This document shows positions 23,701-33,651 of a stretch of 64,000 nucleotides of DNA, piece after piece. The stretch spans positions 62,001 to 126,000 of the forward strand of contig CACPOX010000002.1 in the NCBI GenBank assembly GCA_902635665.1, in the 5' to 3' direction. The translations under genes and the position numbers were made by a program. Below the pieces are notes generated by a model. The model was given only the letters and a program-made list of their open reading frames with translations, ran no database searches and was not told the origin of the DNA. The DNA is from an uncultured Pelagibacteraceae bacterium (GTDB lineage: Bacteria; Pseudomonadota; Alphaproteobacteria; Pelagibacterales; Pelagibacteraceae). Numbering within the stretch: the first letter of the stretch is position 1; each line of letters begins with the position of its first letter.

Positions 23701-23759
23701 TACTTGCTAGATTTTACTCTTAAGTTTTTAGTCATTTTATTGAGAAGGTGGTTTTTCAC
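20730..23759 (-). CDS. soxA: Sarcosine oxidase alpha subunit
   Basis: 1009 aa; N-terminal 2Fe-2S-like Fer2_4, FAD domain VLVVGAGISGILAAKNA, C-terminal aminomethyltransferase (GcvT) domain. Confidence 0.95.
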   Translation of the reverse strand: MKNHLLNKMTKNLRVKSSKYVDETNRISFKFNGKTYHGFKGDTLASALLANNVHLVGRSFKYHRPRGIMTSGSEEPNAIVQINPGTDRTEPNVRATEVEIYEGLEASSQNCWPSVQFDIGGINNFLSPFFPAGFYYKTFMWPASFWEKYEFFIRHSAGLGKSPTSSDPDIYDHRNVHYDVLVVGAGISGILAAKNAAKNNFKTLLVDEKNELGGSTIFENNEFNKIDNKTPSEWLKKEIEELKEIKNLEIKTRTSVAAYHQYNYLLARENLTDHLESKDKTNKIRQRLIKIRAKKVILATGALERPMIFNNNDRPGIMLSSAVKKYSEFYGVACGSKNVFFTNNDSAYESALSLYNKGINVEAIIDIREQSESKIVNKIKETGIKIYWSHSIVDTAGYKRLNSVSIMKLSNDGTSVTGNKISISCDCLGVAGGWTPAVHLYTQSGSKLKFDEEKKVFLPNQSTSDQISVGSCGGDFKIDEIINNLNQKLKDTLNINETDLDNIKIEIDQENSKRNIWLLPSDKPLGKTKPFVDYQNDATAKDIKLALREGFRSIEHVKRYTTTGMGTDQGKLGNMHALGIIADTAGVKMGELGTTTFRPPYTPLTFGTIVGRSVGKFFDIFRKTPINDWHVENKAEFENVGQWKRAWYYPINGETMHQAVQRESKAVRESAGILDASTLGKIDIQGSDASEFLNRVYTNAWSKLAIGKCRYGLMLNEDGMVYDDGVTTRLGENHYIMTTTTGGAANVLGKLEDYLQTEWPELDVYLTSVTDHYATASLCGPNSKKILKKIIPDLDLSDENFPHMSFKEANIGNIQCRIMRISFTGEHSYEINVQASYGKDLWEKCMEAGQEFNITPYGTETMHLLRAEKGFIIVGQDTDGTMTPIDLQMDWIVSKKKYDFIGKRSLYRSDTMREDRKQLVGLLTDDPNIVLEEGAQIVSELNQSPVEMLGHVTSSYFSPNLNKSIALAVVRGGKNMMGKKLFVPMENKNINVTVANPVFYDEKNERLNA

Positions 23760-24012
23760 CCATTTTATAAATCGCTTTTATTTCATCGTTAGATGTATCT
23801 CTAACCACATTAAACCATTTACGACAACCATGTGCATGGTTCCATCTTTCATATTGAACACCTTTAATATTTTTTCTCATAAATAAATATTCTGCCCACT
23901 CATCATCACTTAATTCTGTTGGTTGCTTAGGTCTCTCAATATGAGCTTCACCACCAGCTTTAAATTCTTGCTGGTCTCGTTCTCCACAGTATGGACAGTT
24001 TATTAAAAACAT
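23737..24012 (-). CDS. soxD: Sarcosine oxidase delta subunit
   Basis: [28 protein letters not shown]...HGCRKWFNVVRDT. Confidence 0.95.
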   Translation of the reverse strand: MFLINCPYCGERDQQEFKAGGEAHIERPKQPTELSDDEWAEYLFMRKNIKGVQYERWNHAHGCRKWFNVVRDTSNDEIKAIYKMGEKPPSQ

Positions 24013-25265
24013 TAATGAGCAACCGCAGCAGCGCCATGTTCATCAACAAGGTCTCCGCTTACAAATCTATTTAAATTAAATGCAGCATTAAGTTTGTGGG
24101 GTTCATCGTTTGCAATAGTATGAGCAAATAAATCTCCAGACCCAGGAGTTGCTTTAAATCCACCTGTGCCCCAACCACAATTAAAGTATAAACCTTTGAT
24201 TGAAGTTTTGCTTAAAATTGGACTGGCGTCAGGACAAATATCTACTATTCCACCCCATTGTCTTAACATTCTCATTCTACTGAAAATTGGATACAATTCT
24301 AAAATAGCATTTAATGTTCCTTCAACTATTTGATGACTTCCTTTTTGAGTATAAGAAACATAATCGTCTGTTCCAGCACCAATGACCAATTCACCCTTGT
24401 CAGATTGACTCACATAGGCATGTACTGCATTAGACATTACAACAGTATCAATAATTGGTTTTACAGGTTCAGAAACTAAAGCTTGTAAAGGTTTACTTTC
24501 AAGCGGAAGTTTTAGACCCGCCATATTAGCTATTACGCTAGAATGACCAGCTGCAACGACACCAACTTTTTTAGTTTTAATAAATCCTTTTGATGTTTCT
24601 ATTCCTTCAACACTATCTCCTTTTCTTTTTATTCCTTTAACTTCACAATTTTGAATAATATCAACACCCATTGCATCGGCTCCTCTAGCATATCCCCAAG
24701 CAACAGCATCATGTCTTGCTGTACCAGCTCTTCTTTGTAAAGTTCCTCCTAAAACAGGATATCTAATATCTGGCGATGTATTTATAATTGGACAAAATTT
24801 ATTAACTTCTTCAGTGCTCAAGTAAACTGCATCAATTCCATTTAGTCTATTTGCATGTGTTCGTCTTTTTAAATCTCTAACATCTTGTAAATTATGCGCA
24901 AGATTCATTACACCTCTTTGACTAAACATTACATTGTAGTTTAGTTCTTGAGATAAACCTTCCCAAATTTTTAATGCATGATCATATAATCCTGCACTGG
25001 CATCCCATAAATAATTTGATCTAATGATTGTAGTATTACGACCAGTATTTCCTCCACCAATCCAACCTTTCTCGACTACGGCAATATTATTCATGTTGTG
25101 TTTTTTTGCTAAATAGTAGGCTGTAGCTAATCCATGGCCACCACCACCAACAATTACTGCATCGTACTCTTTTTGAGGAGTAGGGTCTTTCCATGCCCTT
25201 TGCCAATTTTCATGATATGAAAGAGCATTTTTGATTAACGAAAATACTGAGTATTTGTTTCTCAT
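24012..25265 (-). CDS. soxB: Sarcosine oxidase beta subunit
   Basis: [25 protein letters not shown]-binding; start of operon. Confidence 0.96.
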   Translation of the reverse strand: MRNKYSVFSLIKNALSYHENWQRAWKDPTPQKEYDAVIVGGGGHGLATAYYLAKKHNMNNIAVVEKGWIGGGNTGRNTTIIRSNYLWDASAGLYDHALKIWEGLSQELNYNVMFSQRGVMNLAHNLQDVRDLKRRTHANRLNGIDAVYLSTEEVNKFCPIINTSPDIRYPVLGGTLQRRAGTARHDAVAWGYARGADAMGVDIIQNCEVKGIKRKGDSVEGIETSKGFIKTKKVGVVAAGHSSVIANMAGLKLPLESKPLQALVSEPVKPIIDTVVMSNAVHAYVSQSDKGELVIGAGTDDYVSYTQKGSHQIVEGTLNAILELYPIFSRMRMLRQWGGIVDICPDASPILSKTSIKGLYFNCGWGTGGFKATPGSGDLFAHTIANDEPHKLNAAFNLNRFVSGDLVDEHGAAAVAH

Positions 25266-25290
25266 AATAATTGAATAATTACTTTATATA

Positions 25291-25306
25291 TATTGAATTT
25301 TCAATA
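25291..25306. promoter_or_regulatory. 16-bp inverted repeat TATTGAA-TT-TTCAATA between soxB start and tRNA-Ser
   Basis: Perfect 7-2-7 arms read directly; function not shown. Confidence 0.35.
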
Positions 25307-25332
25307 CAATCGCTTAATACACAATGTCATAT

Positions 25333-25424
25333 GGAAGAGTGGGTGAGAGGCTGAAACCAGTCGTTTGCTAAATGACCGTGCGAGGAAACTTGTACCGAGG
25401 GTTCGAATCCCTCCTCTTCCGCCA
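25333..25424 (+). tRNA. tRNA-Ser (anticodon GCT), CCA encoded
   Basis: GGAAGAG...CTCTTCC acceptor stem, long variable arm, anticodon loop TTTGCTAAA, GGGTTCGAATCCC T-arm, GCCA end. Confidence 0.95.
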
Positions 25425-25456
25425 TTGTAAAAAAGATTTAATTTATATGTAAAATT

Positions 25457-26131
25457 ATGAATATATGCATGATACCCGCCAGAAAAGGATCTGAAAGACT
25501 TAAAAAAAAAAATTATCTAAAAATTGGAAAATACACTGTTCTTGAATTAGCTATAATTAAGGCGATAGAGTCTAATATTTTTGATAATATATTTATTAAT
25601 ACCGATGATCCTGATTTAGAGAAATTAGCAAAATCTTTTAAAATCGATTTTTACTTAAGATCGTCTCATTTAGCAAATTCAACAGCTACAAGTGATCAAT
25701 TGGTTTTAGATTTTTTTCAAAATAATGAATGTGAAAAATTGTATTGGGTAAATACAGCATCGCCTTTACAGACAATTAATGATATAAAAAATTTTTTTAA
25801 TAGTTTTAAAAACACTAAATGTGACGCAAGTGTTTCCTCGAATGGTATTTTACAACACGCTTATTACGAAAATAATCCAATAAATTTTCAGAGAAAAAAT
25901 GGATTTGCTAAGACACAAGACTTAAAAACAGTTCAGGCTATAAATTATGCTATGATGGCCTGGAAAAGATGTTGTGTTAATAATTTAAAAAATGGTGAAT
26001 TATTTTCTCAAAATACTTTGATTTTAGAATCTTCAAGATGGAGTGGTTTTCTTTTAAAAACTAATGAAGATTTTGAAATAATTAAAAATCTTTATAAAAT
26101 TGCACCAGATCAAGGTCACAAAAAATCATAA
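25457..26131 (+). CDS. Acylneuraminate cytidylyltransferase-like (CMP-sugar synthetase) protein
   Basis: MIPARKGSERLKKKN signature, INTDDPDLEKLA. Confidence 0.82.
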   Translation: MNICMIPARKGSERLKKKNYLKIGKYTVLELAIIKAIESNIFDNIFINTDDPDLEKLAKSFKIDFYLRSSHLANSTATSDQLVLDFFQNNECEKLYWVNTASPLQTINDIKNFFNSFKNTKCDASVSSNGILQHAYYENNPINFQRKNGFAKTQDLKTVQAINYAMMAWKRCCVNNLKNGELFSQNTLILESSRWSGFLLKTNEDFEIIKNLYKIAPDQGHKKS

Positions 26132-26132
26132 T

Positions 26133-28358
26133 TTAGAACAATGGTTGATCTATAAAAAAATTTTTCATTTTAATAGGTTTTTGTTCTAGTATGTATCTGT
26201 AAACATTATAATTTTCCATTACTCTTTGTACGTAATTTCTTGTTTCCCTAAATTTAATTAATTCAACCCAATCAACATAATCGACTTGTTTTTTTTGTGG
26301 GTTTTTATTTATTTTTTTCCAATATTTAACCCTGTTGGGTCCAGCGTTATAAGCAGCTACAGCAAAAGGGTAGGCACCATCATATTGGAGTATTAGTCCA
26401 GCTATATAGTGCGATCCTAAATTAATATTATATTCTGGATCAGTGGTTAATCTTGATTTTGAATAAGGAAGTTTAGCTTGTTTTGAAACTATCTTTGCTG
26501 TGTAAGGCATTAATTGCATTAATCCTTTTGCACCAGCATGACTATTTGCCTCCAAATCAAATTCACTTTCTTGTCTGATTATTGATAAAATCAAAGCACT
26601 TTCTGGAATTTTTCTTTTATTAATATATTTAGGAGTACTTATTATTGGGTAGTTGTATTTATTATGAAATCTTTTTTGATAAGAAGCAATTTTAGAAACT
26701 TGAATAGCAAAATCATATCTGTTTATACTTGTAGCTAATTCTGCTGCTAAAACTTCACTACCTTTTGCAATATTATCATTCGCAAGATGTCTCAAAATAT
26801 GTTTTGTATATTTATCTTTCTTTAATTCATCTAAAAGATAGCTAATTTTAACAAGCTCTTTATTAAAAAATTGAATTCTATATTTTGGATCAATTTCTAT
26901 GTCTTTATCTAATTCAAATCTTCCATTTGGATTTAATTTTAAAAAAGCTAATTGACCATAGTATGTAGTTAGATATTTTGATGCTTCTTTGTACCAATTA
27001 TTTGACTGTTCTTTTTCACCCATTCGTTCATATGCTCTTCCAAGCCAATAAGCACCTCTAGATAAACTTATAGGATAACTTACATTTTCATAAAAATTTT
27101 TAAAATGGTTTTTAGAAGTCAAAGGATCATTTAAAAAACTTAAGGCTATCCAGCCACTCATCCATTCTGCAGCTGCAAATTCAGATCCCTCGGTCATTCC
27201 ATGATTGCTTGAAATTTTATATGCAATTTCATACTTTTTTTTATAAATTAATGCTCTTGAGATAATTTCTCTTTCTTTCCACCATTTATCGGGTCTAACT
27301 AAATATTCTTTATCATTTCTTATTTTTAACAAGATTTCCGCTGAAGAATCTACACGGCCTTTTTTTCTTCTCCATTTTAATCGATCATAGTTTAATCCAG
27401 CATCATTCTTAAATTTTTGAGGAACATTTGTTATAGCTTGGTCAACGCCATAACCTTTACTCATTAATAGATGTCTGGCATTATATAAAAGTTCGTACTC
27501 TTTCGGCAGATATCTTATTAATCTTTGTAAATCCCAACGATCACCGTTCCACGCCAAATAATCTGCACGTTTTATGTAATCATCAGCATTTAAATATTTT
27601 TTATATTTTTTTCTAAAATATTTTAATTCATTTTTAGACAAATCTGCTGTTATCCAACCTTCTTTAATTAGTTTAGTGCCTTTGTTTTTGTTTCCAATTA
27701 AAATATGACTTTCTCCGAGTATCATTTTTCCATAACCACTTAATGGGTCTTTGGCTCCAAACCAATTTATTATTTTTTTTGGTGAAACACTTTCTGTTGA
27801 TAGTTTGTGTTCAGCAAGATATCTAACCCTGTTTATTCTCGGATAATCTGAGTTTTTCCTCAAAAAAACTTGATATTCATAAAAGGAAGCTTGATTACCA
27901 GAGGCTAAAAGATGTCTCCATTGTATAAAATTATAAATTGAATTATCTTTTGCTTTTTTTGCTATTTTAAGTGCAGATGACCATTTACTTTTCTGCATTT
28001 CAGAAATGGCCTTTTTAGCCAACGCAAAGTCTTTTTTACTATAATATCTTGAAATCTTTACATTCTTAGCTTTACTAGCACCAGCTACTGTTGGTTTTTT
28101 TTTTGGTATTTTAAAACTTAATTTTTTTTCTTTTAAAACCAACTCTTTTTTAACAATTGTTTCTTCAATTTTAATTTCTTTTGTTTTTGAAGGTTTCTTT
28201 AAAGGTTTAAGTATATTTATAGATATTTTTTTTTGAATTTCCTCTTTACTTAAAACAGGTTTTTTTAAGGGTACGAGAAAATTGATTTCAGCAAGGAGAT
28301 TATTTGAAAACATTAATATTGATGCAGTGACACATAAAAATAATATTTTTTTGAGCAT
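26133..28358 (-). CDS. slt: Soluble lytic murein transglycosylase family protein
   Basis: Signal peptide; ALILSIIRQESEFDLEANSHAGAKGLMQLMPYTAK...VAAYNAGPNRVKYW. Confidence 0.92.
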   Translation of the reverse strand: MLKKILFLCVTASILMFSNNLLAEINFLVPLKKPVLSKEEIQKKISINILKPLKKPSKTKEIKIEETIVKKELVLKEKKLSFKIPKKKPTVAGASKAKNVKISRYYSKKDFALAKKAISEMQKSKWSSALKIAKKAKDNSIYNFIQWRHLLASGNQASFYEYQVFLRKNSDYPRINRVRYLAEHKLSTESVSPKKIINWFGAKDPLSGYGKMILGESHILIGNKNKGTKLIKEGWITADLSKNELKYFRKKYKKYLNADDYIKRADYLAWNGDRWDLQRLIRYLPKEYELLYNARHLLMSKGYGVDQAITNVPQKFKNDAGLNYDRLKWRRKKGRVDSSAEILLKIRNDKEYLVRPDKWWKEREIISRALIYKKKYEIAYKISSNHGMTEGSEFAAAEWMSGWIALSFLNDPLTSKNHFKNFYENVSYPISLSRGAYWLGRAYERMGEKEQSNNWYKEASKYLTTYYGQLAFLKLNPNGRFELDKDIEIDPKYRIQFFNKELVKISYLLDELKKDKYTKHILRHLANDNIAKGSEVLAAELATSINRYDFAIQVSKIASYQKRFHNKYNYPIISTPKYINKRKIPESALILSIIRQESEFDLEANSHAGAKGLMQLMPYTAKIVSKQAKLPYSKSRLTTDPEYNINLGSHYIAGLILQYDGAYPFAVAAYNAGPNRVKYWKKINKNPQKKQVDYVDWVELIKFRETRNYVQRVMENYNVYRYILEQKPIKMKNFFIDQPLF

Positions 28359-28401
28359 AATCTTTTAGTATATGAATCTTTAAACTATGTTATAAGTATT
28401 T

Positions 28402-29283
28402 ATGTTTAAAGGATCAAATGTTGCTTTAATTACACCATTTAAAAATAATGGTCTAGATGAGGAAGCATATATAAAATTAATCCATTTTCACATTGATAAT
28501 GGTACCAATGGACTTGTTCCGGCTGGTACGACAGGTGAATCTCCTACGTTAAGTCATGATGAGCACCAAAGAGTAATAGACTTATGTATAAAAGAAAGTA
28601 ATGGAAAAATTCCAATTATTGCTGGAACCGGGTCAAACTCAACAGAAGAAGCGATTTCTTTAACTACACATGCAGAAAAAGCAGGAGCTAATGGAGCTTT
28701 GATAGTTACACCTTATTATAATAAACCAACCCAAGAAGGCTTGTATCAACATTATAAAGCAATTAACGATAAGTGTGGTATTCCAATTATAATTTATAAT
28801 ATTCCTGGCAGATCTGTGATTGATATGTCAGTGGACACAATGGCTAGACTGTATGAATTAAAAAATATAGTCGGTGTTAAAGATGCAACAGGTGATTTAA
28901 ATAGAGTTAACCAGACACTTGAAAAAATGGGTAAAGATTTTATTCAATTAACAGGCAATGATGACAATGTTTTTGAATTTAATAAACGTGGTGGGGTAGG
29001 CACTATTAGTGTAACAGCAAATATTGCACCTAAACTTTGTTCAGATTTTCAAAAATTCTCAAAATCAAATACTGATAACGAAATGAAAGAAGCAGAAAGA
29101 TTAGATAAAATATTACAACCAGTTCATCACTCAATGTTTGTTGAGAGCAATCCTAGCCCTGTAAAATACGCTGCAAAACTTTTAGGACTTTGTGATGATA
29201 ATGTAAGACTACCACTTGTAAAAGTAACAGAGACAACAAAAGAAATTGTAAAAAAAGCTCTTCAGTCTGCTAAATTAATTTAA
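28402..29283 (+). CDS. dapA: 4-hydroxy-tetrahydrodipicolinate synthase
   Basis: [38 protein letters not shown]. Confidence 0.96.
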   Translation: MFKGSNVALITPFKNNGLDEEAYIKLIHFHIDNGTNGLVPAGTTGESPTLSHDEHQRVIDLCIKESNGKIPIIAGTGSNSTEEAISLTTHAEKAGANGALIVTPYYNKPTQEGLYQHYKAINDKCGIPIIIYNIPGRSVIDMSVDTMARLYELKNIVGVKDATGDLNRVNQTLEKMGKDFIQLTGNDDNVFEFNKRGGVGTISVTANIAPKLCSDFQKFSKSNTDNEMKEAERLDKILQPVHHSMFVESNPSPVKYAAKLLGLCDDNVRLPLVKVTETTKEIVKKALQSAKLI

Positions 29284-29753
29284 TGAACAAAAAAACCAAT
29301 CCTGGTTTGAAAATTATTTGTTTAAACAGAAAAGCTAGTTTTAATTATTTTTTTGAAGATCTTTTTGAAGCTGGAATTGTTTTAAAGGGATCTGAGATTA
29401 AATCAGTAAGAGATGGAATGGTGAATATTGCTGAGTCTTATGCTGTTGAAAAGGGAGGTGAAATTGTTTTAATTAATTCACATATATCTCCATACAAGCA
29501 AGCCAGTTACTCTAATCATAATCCAACCGATGATAGAAAATTGCTTCTTAATAAAAAAGAAATAAATAAATTAATAGGTAAAATGCAAAGAGATGGCTTC
29601 ACATTAGTTCCAACAAAAATGTATTTTAAAAAAGGAAAGGCTAAAATAGAATTAGCTGTTGCAAAAGGAAAAAAGCAATATGATAAAAGAGCAACAAAAA
29701 AAAGTAGAGACTGGAGCCGTGAAAAGGCAAGATATATTAGAAAATCAAGCTAA
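29283..29753 (+). CDS. smpB: SsrA-binding protein
   Basis: [29 protein letters not shown]-terminal [21 protein letters not shown]. Confidence 0.97.
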   Translation: MNKKTNPGLKIICLNRKASFNYFFEDLFEAGIVLKGSEIKSVRDGMVNIAESYAVEKGGEIVLINSHISPYKQASYSNHNPTDDRKLLLNKKEINKLIGKMQRDGFTLVPTKMYFKKGKAKIELAVAKGKKQYDKRATKKSRDWSREKARYIRKSS

Positions 29754-30237
29754 AATTGTTTTTTTAGGAATAGGTTCAAATTTAGGTTTAAGAAAAAGAA
29801 ATATAGAAAAAGCAAAATATTTATTAGCAGAGCATAATTTAGATTTACTGTCAGTATCTAGTTTTTATGAAACACCTTCCTGGCCTGATGCAAGAAATCC
29901 TAAGTTCTTAAATATAATTTTAAAATTAAAATGCTATTACAGTCCTCAAGAACTATTAAAAATTTGTAAATCTATAGAAAATCAATTAGGTAGAAAAAAA
30001 GCAAAAAAAAACGCTCCTCGCACATGTGATTTAGACATAATTGATTATAATAAATTGGTATTAAAAAAAAATTCTAAAATTAAATTACCTCACAAAATGA
30101 TGCACAAAAGAAACTTTGTATTATTTCCATTATTTGAGATTCAAAAGAATTGGATCCATCCCGATAAACAAATTGATGTTAAAACCTTGATTTCTATGCT
30201 TCCTGATAGAGACATTAGATCTATTAAACAAATTTGA
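29719..30237 (+). CDS. folK: 2-amino-4-hydroxy-6-hydroxymethyldihydropteridine pyrophosphokinase (start uncertain; longer ORF from 29659 overlaps smpB)
   Basis: [53 protein letters not shown]. Confidence 0.9.
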   Translation: MKRQDILENQAKIVFLGIGSNLGLRKRNIEKAKYLLAEHNLDLLSVSSFYETPSWPDARNPKFLNIILKLKCYYSPQELLKICKSIENQLGRKKAKKNAPRTCDLDIIDYNKLVLKKNSKIKLPHKMMHKRNFVLFPLFEIQKNWIHPDKQIDVKTLISMLPDRDIRSIKQI

Positions 30238-30258
30238 TTTAGTGGTATAATATCAATT

Positions 30259-32004
30259 ATGCTTAATTCAAATGAACTTATAAATAAAGTTAAGAATTAT
30301 AATAAATTTCTTAATCCTGAAAAATTGGATAAAGCATATAATTTTGCAGTTGAAGCGCATAAGAGTCAAAAAAGAGCTTCAGGCGATCCTTATTCTGTTC
30401 ACCCAATTGAGGTTGCTAACATTTTAACTGAATTAAAGTTAGATAGCGCTACAATTACAACAGGTCTATTGCATGACACCATAGAAGATACTTTTGCAAC
30501 TTATGAAACAATCAAACAAGAATTTGGAGATGAGGTTGCTGATTTAGTTGACGGTGTAACAAAAATTTCAGCATTTGAAAATTCAGCAGGAGCCAATTCT
30601 AAAGTTGAGAATTTCAGAAAATTAATTTTAGCAACATCAAAAGATATAAGAGTTCTGCTAGTTAAAATTGCTGATCGACTACATAATATGAGAACCATTA
30701 AAGCAATTACTAAAGAAGACAAAAGAAAAAGAATAGCTCAAGAAACTATGGAAATTTATGCACCATTAGCTGATAGAATGGGAATGCACAGAATAAGAGA
30801 CGAGCTCGAGGATTTATCTTTTGAAATTTTAAATAACGACGCAAGAAAATTAATTAAAAAAAGACTTGATGAAATAAAGTTGGATAAAAAAGATATATTT
30901 GAAGAACAATCTTTTGAATTAAGTGAAATCTTGAATGATAATGAAATTAATGCCGAGATACATGGTAGAGAAAAAACACCTTTTTCAATTTGGAGAAAGG
31001 TCCAAAAAAAAAGAGTTTCACTTGAGCAAATAACAGACATTATAGGATTTAGGATAATTTTAAGAAACGTAGATGATTGTTACAAAACTCTTGGTATTTT
31101 TCATAAAAAATGGAATTGCATACCGGGAAAATTTAAAGATTATATTTCATCTCCAAAAATTAATGGTTATAAATCTATTCATACTTCTGTAATTGGTTCA
31201 AATAAAAAACCAATAGAAATCCAAATTAGAACACATGATATGCACGAATTTGCAGAAAGAGGTGTCGCATCTCATTGGCAGTATAAATCTTCTGAAAAAT
31301 TTAATTCTTTAAGCTGGAAGGAGTATGATTGGTTGAAAGATCTTGTTGAGATTGTAGAAAAAAATGAAAACCCTGAAGACTCATATGAGTATACAAAACT
31401 ACAAATGTTTCAAGAAAACGTATTTTGTTTCACACCAAAAGGTTCAGTAATAAAATTACCTAAAGACGCAACAGCTATAGATTTTGCATATGCCGTTCAT
31501 ACTAAAATTGGCAATTCAGCAGTCGGTTGTGAAATTAATGGAAACAAAAACGAACTACAAACTATTTTAAGAAATGGTGATCGTGTAAATATTATAACAT
31601 CTAAAAATAATTCACCATCACTTCATTGGATACCAACAACTAAAACAGGTAAAGCTAGGGCAGCAATAAGAAGATATTGGCATGATAAAGGAGAGCAAAA
31701 AGAGGAAAAAACAAAAAAATACAATACCACTCTATGGATGTCATTACCTGATAAACCAGGTCAATTAGGAGATATAAGTTCACTCATTGGAAGTCATAAA
31801 TTAAATATATCGAGCTTAGAAATGGTTGGTAAAAATCCTAATTATATTAATTTTAAATTTAAATTAATTATTAGAAATCTTAAGAATTTTACTAATTTTA
31901 TTGCAGAGCTAAAACAAAAGAGTATAAAATTTAAGATAATTAGACACGAAGAAAAAAGAAATGCTTTCACACAAAAAATCCTTAAATATTTTAAAAAAAA
32001 CTAA
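30259..32004 (+). CDS. RelA/SpoT homolog (bifunctional (p)ppGpp synthetase/hydrolase), short form
   Basis: HD motif LLHDTIEDT, synthetase domain, TGS domain VFCFTPKGSVIKLP, ACT domain; 581 aa. Confidence 0.95.
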   Translation: MLNSNELINKVKNYNKFLNPEKLDKAYNFAVEAHKSQKRASGDPYSVHPIEVANILTELKLDSATITTGLLHDTIEDTFATYETIKQEFGDEVADLVDGVTKISAFENSAGANSKVENFRKLILATSKDIRVLLVKIADRLHNMRTIKAITKEDKRKRIAQETMEIYAPLADRMGMHRIRDELEDLSFEILNNDARKLIKKRLDEIKLDKKDIFEEQSFELSEILNDNEINAEIHGREKTPFSIWRKVQKKRVSLEQITDIIGFRIILRNVDDCYKTLGIFHKKWNCIPGKFKDYISSPKINGYKSIHTSVIGSNKKPIEIQIRTHDMHEFAERGVASHWQYKSSEKFNSLSWKEYDWLKDLVEIVEKNENPEDSYEYTKLQMFQENVFCFTPKGSVIKLPKDATAIDFAYAVHTKIGNSAVGCEINGNKNELQTILRNGDRVNIITSKNNSPSLHWIPTTKTGKARAAIRRYWHDKGEQKEEKTKKYNTTLWMSLPDKPGQLGDISSLIGSHKLNISSLEMVGKNPNYINFKFKLIIRNLKNFTNFIAELKQKSIKFKIIRHEEKRNAFTQKILKYFKKN

Positions 32005-32548
32005 TGCATTATTAGAAGGTCACTTTGTTCTATCCTCAGGTCTACATTCTTCAAAATATATTCAGTGTGCAAAACTTTTAAGTTTCCCTAATTTAGCTGA
32101 TAAAATTTGTAAATCTTTAGCAAATAAAATTAAAAAAAAATTTAAAAAAATTGATTTAATACTAGCTCCTGCAATGGGAGGAGTAATTATAGGATATGAA
32201 ATAGGAAAATTGCTAAAAAAAGAAACAATTTTTTGTGAAAGGGTAAATGGCAAATTTACTCTTAGAAGAGGATTCAATATTAAAAAAGGTGCAAGAGTTT
32301 TAATTATAGAAGATGTAATCACTACAGGAAAATCAAGTTTAGAGTGTGTAAAGTTAATTAAAAAATCAAAAGCAAAATTAATTGGATTTGCATCTATAAT
32401 TGATCGATCAACCAAACAATCTTTAAAAATAAAAACTGTAATAACATCTCATCTAAAAATAGATGTTCCAACTTTTAAAGCAAATAAATTACCACCAGAA
32501 CTTAAATCAATACCAATAACAACCCCAGGAAGCAGATTTATTAAGTGA
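31961..32548 (+). CDS. pyrE: Orotate phosphoribosyltransferase
   Basis: VLIIEDVITTGKSSLECV PRTase motif; FVLSSGLHSSKYIQCAKLL. Confidence 0.92.
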   Translation: MLSHKKSLNILKKTNALLEGHFVLSSGLHSSKYIQCAKLLSFPNLADKICKSLANKIKKKFKKIDLILAPAMGGVIIGYEIGKLLKKETIFCERVNGKFTLRRGFNIKKGARVLIIEDVITTGKSSLECVKLIKKSKAKLIGFASIIDRSTKQSLKIKTVITSHLKIDVPTFKANKLPPELKSIPITTPGSRFIK

Positions 32549-33264
32549 AAAGGTTAGGTGTAAATATAGATCATATTGCAACTTTACGAAACGCTCGTGG
32601 AGAGAAACATCCAGATCCACTATATGCAGCAAAAAAAGTTATTAGTTATGGTGCTGATTCTGTAACAATTCATTTAAGAGAAGATAGAAGACATATAAAC
32701 GATATCGATGCCAAAAAAATATGTGGTTTAAAAAATGTGATTGTAAACCTTGAAATTTCTATGAATAAAGAAATTGTTAATAAAGCACTTAAGATAAAAC
32801 CAAATTTTATTTGTTTAGTTCCAGAAAATAGAAAAGAAATTACTACTGAAGGAGGTTTAAATATAAAAAACAATCTTAATAAATTAAAGAATATAATTAA
32901 AAAATTTAAAAAAGCAAAGATAAGAACAAGTTTATTCATTAATCCTTCTCCAAATGATATTAGACTTGCTAAAAAATTAAATGCCGATTGTATTGAGATA
33001 CATACTGGAAAATTAGCAAACCTAGTTAAATTAAAAAAAAATTATTCTAGTGAATTAAACAGAATTAAAAAAAGTTCAAAATTAGCATCAAATTTAAATA
33101 TAGAAGTTCATGCTGGTCATGGCTTAGACTATAAAACCACTCAAATGTTAACAAAAATAATATATATTGAAGAGTATAACATTGGACATTTTATAATTGG
33201 GGAGTCAATATTTGATGGACTTTCAAAAGTAATTAAAAACTTTAAAAAAATTATAAAAAAATAA
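32545..33264 (+). CDS. pdxJ: Pyridoxine 5'-phosphate synthase
   Basis: RLGVNIDHIATLRNARGEKHPDPLYAA, GHGLDY. Confidence 0.97.
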   Translation: MKRLGVNIDHIATLRNARGEKHPDPLYAAKKVISYGADSVTIHLREDRRHINDIDAKKICGLKNVIVNLEISMNKEIVNKALKIKPNFICLVPENRKEITTEGGLNIKNNLNKLKNIIKKFKKAKIRTSLFINPSPNDIRLAKKLNADCIEIHTGKLANLVKLKKNYSSELNRIKKSSKLASNLNIEVHAGHGLDYKTTQMLTKIIYIEEYNIGHFIIGESIFDGLSKVIKNFKKIIKK

Positions 33265-33651
33265 ATGAAAATTCTTGGTATTGGTGTTGATATTGTTGAA
33301 AATAAAAGAATTCAAAAATCGATTAAAAACCCTTTGTTTAAAAAAAGAATTTACTCATTTAAAGAATTGAAACATTCTAATGCTGTAAATAATAAAGTAG
33401 CTTATTTTTCGAAGAGATTTGCTGCAAAAGAAGCATTTTCTAAAGCTCTTGGTACAGGTTTTCGTATGAATTTAAATTTTAAAGATATAGAAGTTGTTAA
33501 TAATAAAATGGGAAAGCCTTATTATGTTAAAAATAAAAAAATTACAAAAATCATACAAAAAAATTTTAAAATCAAAAATTTTAAATGTTTTCTATCAATT
33601 TCGGATGAAAAAAATTACTCAACTGCATTTGCAATTATTCAAACATCATGA
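33265..33651 (+). CDS. acpS: Holo-[acyl-carrier-protein] synthase
   Basis: ILGIGVDIVENKRIQKS, FAAKEAFSKALGTGF. Confidence 0.95.
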   Translation: MKILGIGVDIVENKRIQKSIKNPLFKKRIYSFKELKHSNAVNNKVAYFSKRFAAKEAFSKALGTGFRMNLNFKDIEVVNNKMGKPYYVKNKKITKIIQKNFKIKNFKCFLSISDEKNYSTAFAIIQTS

